From BD2-11 clade cluster bacterium bin43 (GTDB taxonomy: Bacteria; Gemmatimonadota; Gemmatimonadetes; Longimicrobiales; Gaopeijiaceae): a DNA stretch of 64,000 nucleotides. The position numbers and the translations under genes were made by a program. Below, one piece after another: positions 61,175-64,000 of this stretch (position 1 is the stretch's first letter; every line of letters starts with the position of its first letter). The notes below the pieces were generated by a model, which did not search any database, had not been told where the DNA came from, and was given only the letters and a program-made list of their open reading frames with translations. The DNA is taken from contig MPMR01000016.1 of assembly GCA_002238605.1 (NCBI GenBank), positions 20,501 through 84,500 on the forward strand, read 5' to 3'.

Positions 61175-64000
61175 ATGACCTTGCCCTTCCACCCGATCGT
61201 CGAGCGCTGGTTCACCGAGACGCTGGGGGCGCCGCTTCCCGCGCAGGAGCGCGCCTGGGCCGCCATCCGCGATCGCAGCCACACTCTGCTCGCCGCCCCG
61301 ACCGGGTCCGGGAAGACGCTCGCCGCATTCCTGAACGCCATCGACGAGCTGCTGCGCGAAGGGCTCGAGCATGGTCTTGAAAACGAGGTGCGGGTCCTCT
61401 ACATCTCGCCCCTCAAGGCGCTCAGCGCCGACATTCACAAGAACCTCGAGGAGCCGCTCGCCGCCATCCGCGAGCGCGCCGTGGAGGCGGGGCTGCCCGC
61501 CGTCCGCATCCGTTCCGCGGTGCGCACGGGGGACACGCCGTCCTCGAGCCGGGCCGCGATGCTGCGCACGCCTCCGCACATCCTGGTCACCACGCCGGAG
61601 TCGCTCTACCTGCTCCTGACGGCCGAGCGCAGCCGCGCGATGCTCCGCACCGTGCGCACGGTAATCGTGGACGAGATCCATGCCGTGATCGATTCGCGGC
61701 GGGGGTCGCACCTGGCGCTCAGCCTGGAGCGGTTGGGGCACGTGACGGGACGGCCGCTGCAGCGCATCGGGCTGTCGGCCACGCAGAAGCCGGTCAGCGA
61801 GGTCGCGCGCTTCCTGCTGGGGAGCCAGAGCGACTGCACCATCATCGACGAGGGGCACCGCCGCGCCATGGATCTGGCGGTCGAGGTGCCGCCGTCGCCG
61901 ATGGAGGCGGTGATGTCGCACGAGGTGTGGTCGGAGGTCTACGAGCGGCTGACCGAGTCGATCGAGGCCCACAAGACCACCCTCGTCTTCGTCAACACGC
62001 GCCGGATGGCGGAGCGGCTCGCTGCCCGACTGACCGACCGGCTGGGCGAGGAGGCGGTCACCGCGCACCACGGCAGCCTCTCCAGGGAGGCGCGCCTGAA
62101 CGCCGAGGACCGTCTGCGCGCGGGTACCCTGAAGGCGCTGGTGGCCACCGCGTCGCTCGAGCTCGGCATCGACATCGGGCACGTGGACCTGGTGTGCCAG
62201 ATCGGCTCCCCGCGCTGGATCTCGACCTTCCTGCAGCGGGTGGGGCGGTCCGGGCACACCGTACGCGGCACCCCCAAGGGGAGACTCTTCCCGCTCTCGC
62301 GCGACGACCTAGTCGAGTGCGCGGCGCTCGTGCGCGCGGTGAACGAAGGGGAGCTGGACCGGCTCATCATGATGCCGCAGCCGCTCGACGTGCTGGCGCA
62401 GCAGACCGTGGCGGAAACGGCGTCCGAGCCCTGGTGCGAGGACGAGCTCTATGACCTCTGGCGCGGCGCGTACCCGTACCGGGAGCTGGCGCGCGAGCAC
62501 TTCGACGAGGTCGTGCAGATGGTGGCCGAGGGCTTCGTCACCCGTCGCGGGCGGCGCGGGGCGCTGGTTCACCGCGACCGCGTGAACGGGCGCATCAAGG
62601 GGCGGCGCGCGGCCCGCCTCACGGCGATCACCGCGGGCGGCGCGATTCCCGACAACGCCGACTACCGGGTGGTGCTCGATCCGGAGGAGACCTTCATCGG
62701 CACCCTCAACGAGGACTTCGCCATCGAGAGTTCCGCGGGCGACATCTTCCAGCTGGGCAACACCTCCTGGCGCATCCTCGCCGTCAATTCCGGGACGGTG
62801 CGGGTGGCGGACGCGCACGGGGAGCCCCCGACGATCCCGTTCTGGCTGGGCGAGGCGCCCGGGCGGAGCGCGGAGCTGTCGAGCTCGGTGGCCCGGCTGC
62901 GCGCGGACGTCGAGGCGCGGTTGGACGGGGAGGACGAGGACGCTGCCGCCAAGTGGCTCGAAGAGCTGGGGCTGTCGAGTTCCGCCGCGCGGCAGATCCA
63001 GCACTATCTGCGGGAGGCGAAGCACATCCTCGGGGCGCTGCCCACGCAGGATACGCTGGTGCTCGAACGCTTCTTCGACGAGGCCGGGGGCATGCAGATG
63101 ATCCTGCACGCGCCCTTCGGCTCGCGGGTGAACCGGGCCTGGGGGCTTGCGCTGCGCAAGAAGTTCTGCCGCCAGTTCAACTTCGAGCTCCAGGCGGCGG
63201 CCACCGAGGAGGGCGTCCTGCTCTCGCTGGGGCCGCAGCATTCCTTCCCGCTGGAGGATGTCTTTCGCTACGTGCATCCGGACACGCTCGAGCGGACGCT
63301 GGTGCAGGCGCTGATCGACTCGCCGGTCTTTCCGACGCGCTGGCGCTGGAACGCGACCATCTCGCTGGCGGTGCTGCGCAACCGGGCGGGCCGCAAGGTG
63401 CCGCCCCCGCTGCAGCGCATGGAGGCCGACGACCTTATGGCCGCGGCCTTTCCGGAAGCGGCCGCGTGCCTCGAGAACATCGGCGGCGACCGCGAGATCC
63501 CCGATCATCCGCTGGTCCGCCAGACGCTGCGCGATTGCCTGGAGGAGGCGATGGCGATGGGCGAGCTGGATCGCGTGCTGCGGCGGGTGTTCTCGGGCGA
63601 GATCCGCTACGTCACGCGGGACACCCCCGAGCCCTCGGTGCTCAGCCACGAGATCCTCAATTCGGCCCCGTATTCGTTTCTGGATGACGCTCCGCTGGAA
63701 GAGCGGCGCGCGCGGGCGGTGCAGACCCGGCGGGCCTTCGAGCCCTCGTCGGCGGACGAGCTGGGCGCGCTCGACCCGGCCGCGATTCAGCGCGTGCGCG
63801 AGGAGGTGTGGCCCGATCCGCGCGATGCGGACGAGCTGCACGACGCGCTGTTGACCGCAGGGGTGCTGACGGCCGCGGAAGGGGAAGGGGGGAATGGGGA
63901 TGCGGCTGGGAATGGTCGCTCGTGGCGGGGATTCTTCGAGGAATTGTGCGCCACCGGGCGGGCGGGCCGGCTGGGGGTGGTTGGGGATGCGGGGGGCCGC
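61175..64000 (+). CDS. lhr: Lhr-type DEAD/DEAH-box helicase, 5' part
   Basis: The frame is open from ATG 61175 to the right edge (942 codons visible), so the end is missing. Motif [17 protein letters not shown] (41-48 for APTGSGKT), motif [22 protein letters not shown] (DEIH 166-169), motif [13 protein letters not shown], then [36 protein letters not shown] and [12 protein letters not shown] (motif VI) are all Lhr-like. Downstream domains ([38 protein letters not shown]) match the Lhr-core winged-helix and beta-barrel region. Lhr is a 3'-5' ATP-dependent DNA/RNA helicase linked to repair. Full-length Lhr may carry an extra C-terminal domain that is not visible here. Confidence 0.95.
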   Translation, partial: MTLPFHPIVERWFTETLGAPLPAQERAWAAIRDRSHTLLAAPTGSGKTLAAFLNAIDELLREGLEHGLENEVRVLYISPLKALSADIHKNLEEPLAAIRERAVEAGLPAVRIRSAVRTGDTPSSSRAAMLRTPPHILVTTPESLYLLLTAERSRAMLRTVRTVIVDEIHAVIDSRRGSHLALSLERLGHVTGRPLQRIGLSATQKPVSEVARFLLGSQSDCTIIDEGHRRAMDLAVEVPPSPMEAVMSHEVWSEVYERLTESIEAHKTTLVFVNTRRMAERLAARLTDRLGEEAVTAHHGSLSREARLNAEDRLRAGTLKALVATASLELGIDIGHVDLVCQIGSPRWISTFLQRVGRSGHTVRGTPKGRLFPLSRDDLVECAALVRAVNEGELDRLIMMPQPLDVLAQQTVAETASEPWCEDELYDLWRGAYPYRELAREHFDEVVQMVAEGFVTRRGRRGALVHRDRVNGRIKGRRAARLTAITAGGAIPDNADYRVVLDPEETFIGTLNEDFAIESSAGDIFQLGNTSWRILAVNSGTVRVADAHGEPPTIPFWLGEAPGRSAELSSSVARLRADVEARLDGEDEDAAAKWLEELGLSSSAARQIQHYLREAKHILGALPTQDTLVLERFFDEAGGMQMILHAPFGSRVNRAWGLALRKKFCRQFNFELQAAATEEGVLLSLGPQHSFPLEDVFRYVHPDTLERTLVQALIDSPVFPTRWRWNATISLAVLRNRAGRKVPPPLQRMEADDLMAAAFPEAAACLENIGGDREIPDHPLVRQTLRDCLEEAMAMGELDRVLRRVFSGEIRYVTRDTPEPSVLSHEILNSAPYSFLDDAPLEERRARAVQTRRAFEPSSADELGALDPAAIQRVREEVWPDPRDADELHDALLTAGVLTAAEGEGGNGDAAGNGRSWRGFFEELCATGRAGRLGVVGDAGGR

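Overview
The window is a stretch of high-G+C bacterial chromosome. A SusC/SusD-type TonB receptor pair, several exported proteins with Ala-Gln signal-peptide ends, frequent GTG/TTG starts and dense gene packing together suggest Gemmatimonadota or a close relative. This is an inference from gene content, because there is no rRNA in the window.

Layout. Positions 1-3226 look like a sugar or muropeptide salvage cluster: the end of a beta-lactamase-fold serine hydrolase, a sodium:solute symporter and a BadF-type sugar kinase. From 3450 to 13568 come housekeeping genes: a fused aspartokinase/homoserine dehydrogenase, a small heat-shock protein behind an array of palindromic sites, trpS, a DapA-family aldolase, purA, ffh, rpsP, rimM and trmD. 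The usual rpsP-rimM-trmD-rplS order is split here by a SusC/SusD plus two-lipoprotein cluster (13733-19387). It then resumes with rplS, rnhB and a tRNA-Lys. Positions 20816-32089 hold envelope and metabolic genes: an M23 peptidase, a DAO-family oxidoreductase, a barrel-less TonB-plug protein, an amidase, a fatty-acid desaturase, a GPP34 protein, a beta-propeller lipoprotein and a double amidohydrolase.

Positions 32358-42419 look like a defence/toxin-antitoxin island. It holds a VapBC-type pair, a translationally coupled operon of an AAA_14/DUF4143 ATPase and a 1378-residue NACHT-like NTPase with a C-terminal PD-(D/E)XK-type motif, a DUF262/DUF1524 (GmrSD-like) protein and an MntA-HepT pair. 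Parts of it are visibly AT-richer than the flanks (47-50% G+C in sampled 60-nt lines). The coupled ATPase/NTPase-nuclease operon is my best candidate for an undescribed system.

The rest (42466-64000) contains a Tat-exported molybdenum hydroxylase (2Fe-2S, Mo and FAD subunits), two DinB proteins, a dicarboxylate-type symporter, a short remnant that looks like the 5' end of ispH, a stand-alone RND transporter, an MpaB/DUF2236 oxygenase, a LuxR regulator, a MATE exporter, a second VapBC-type pair with a perfect 9-bp inverted repeat, a gamma-glutamyltransferase, an exported protein of unknown function and the first 942 codons of an Lhr-type helicase that runs off the right edge. Functions were assigned by reading motifs in the translations. 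No database search was run.
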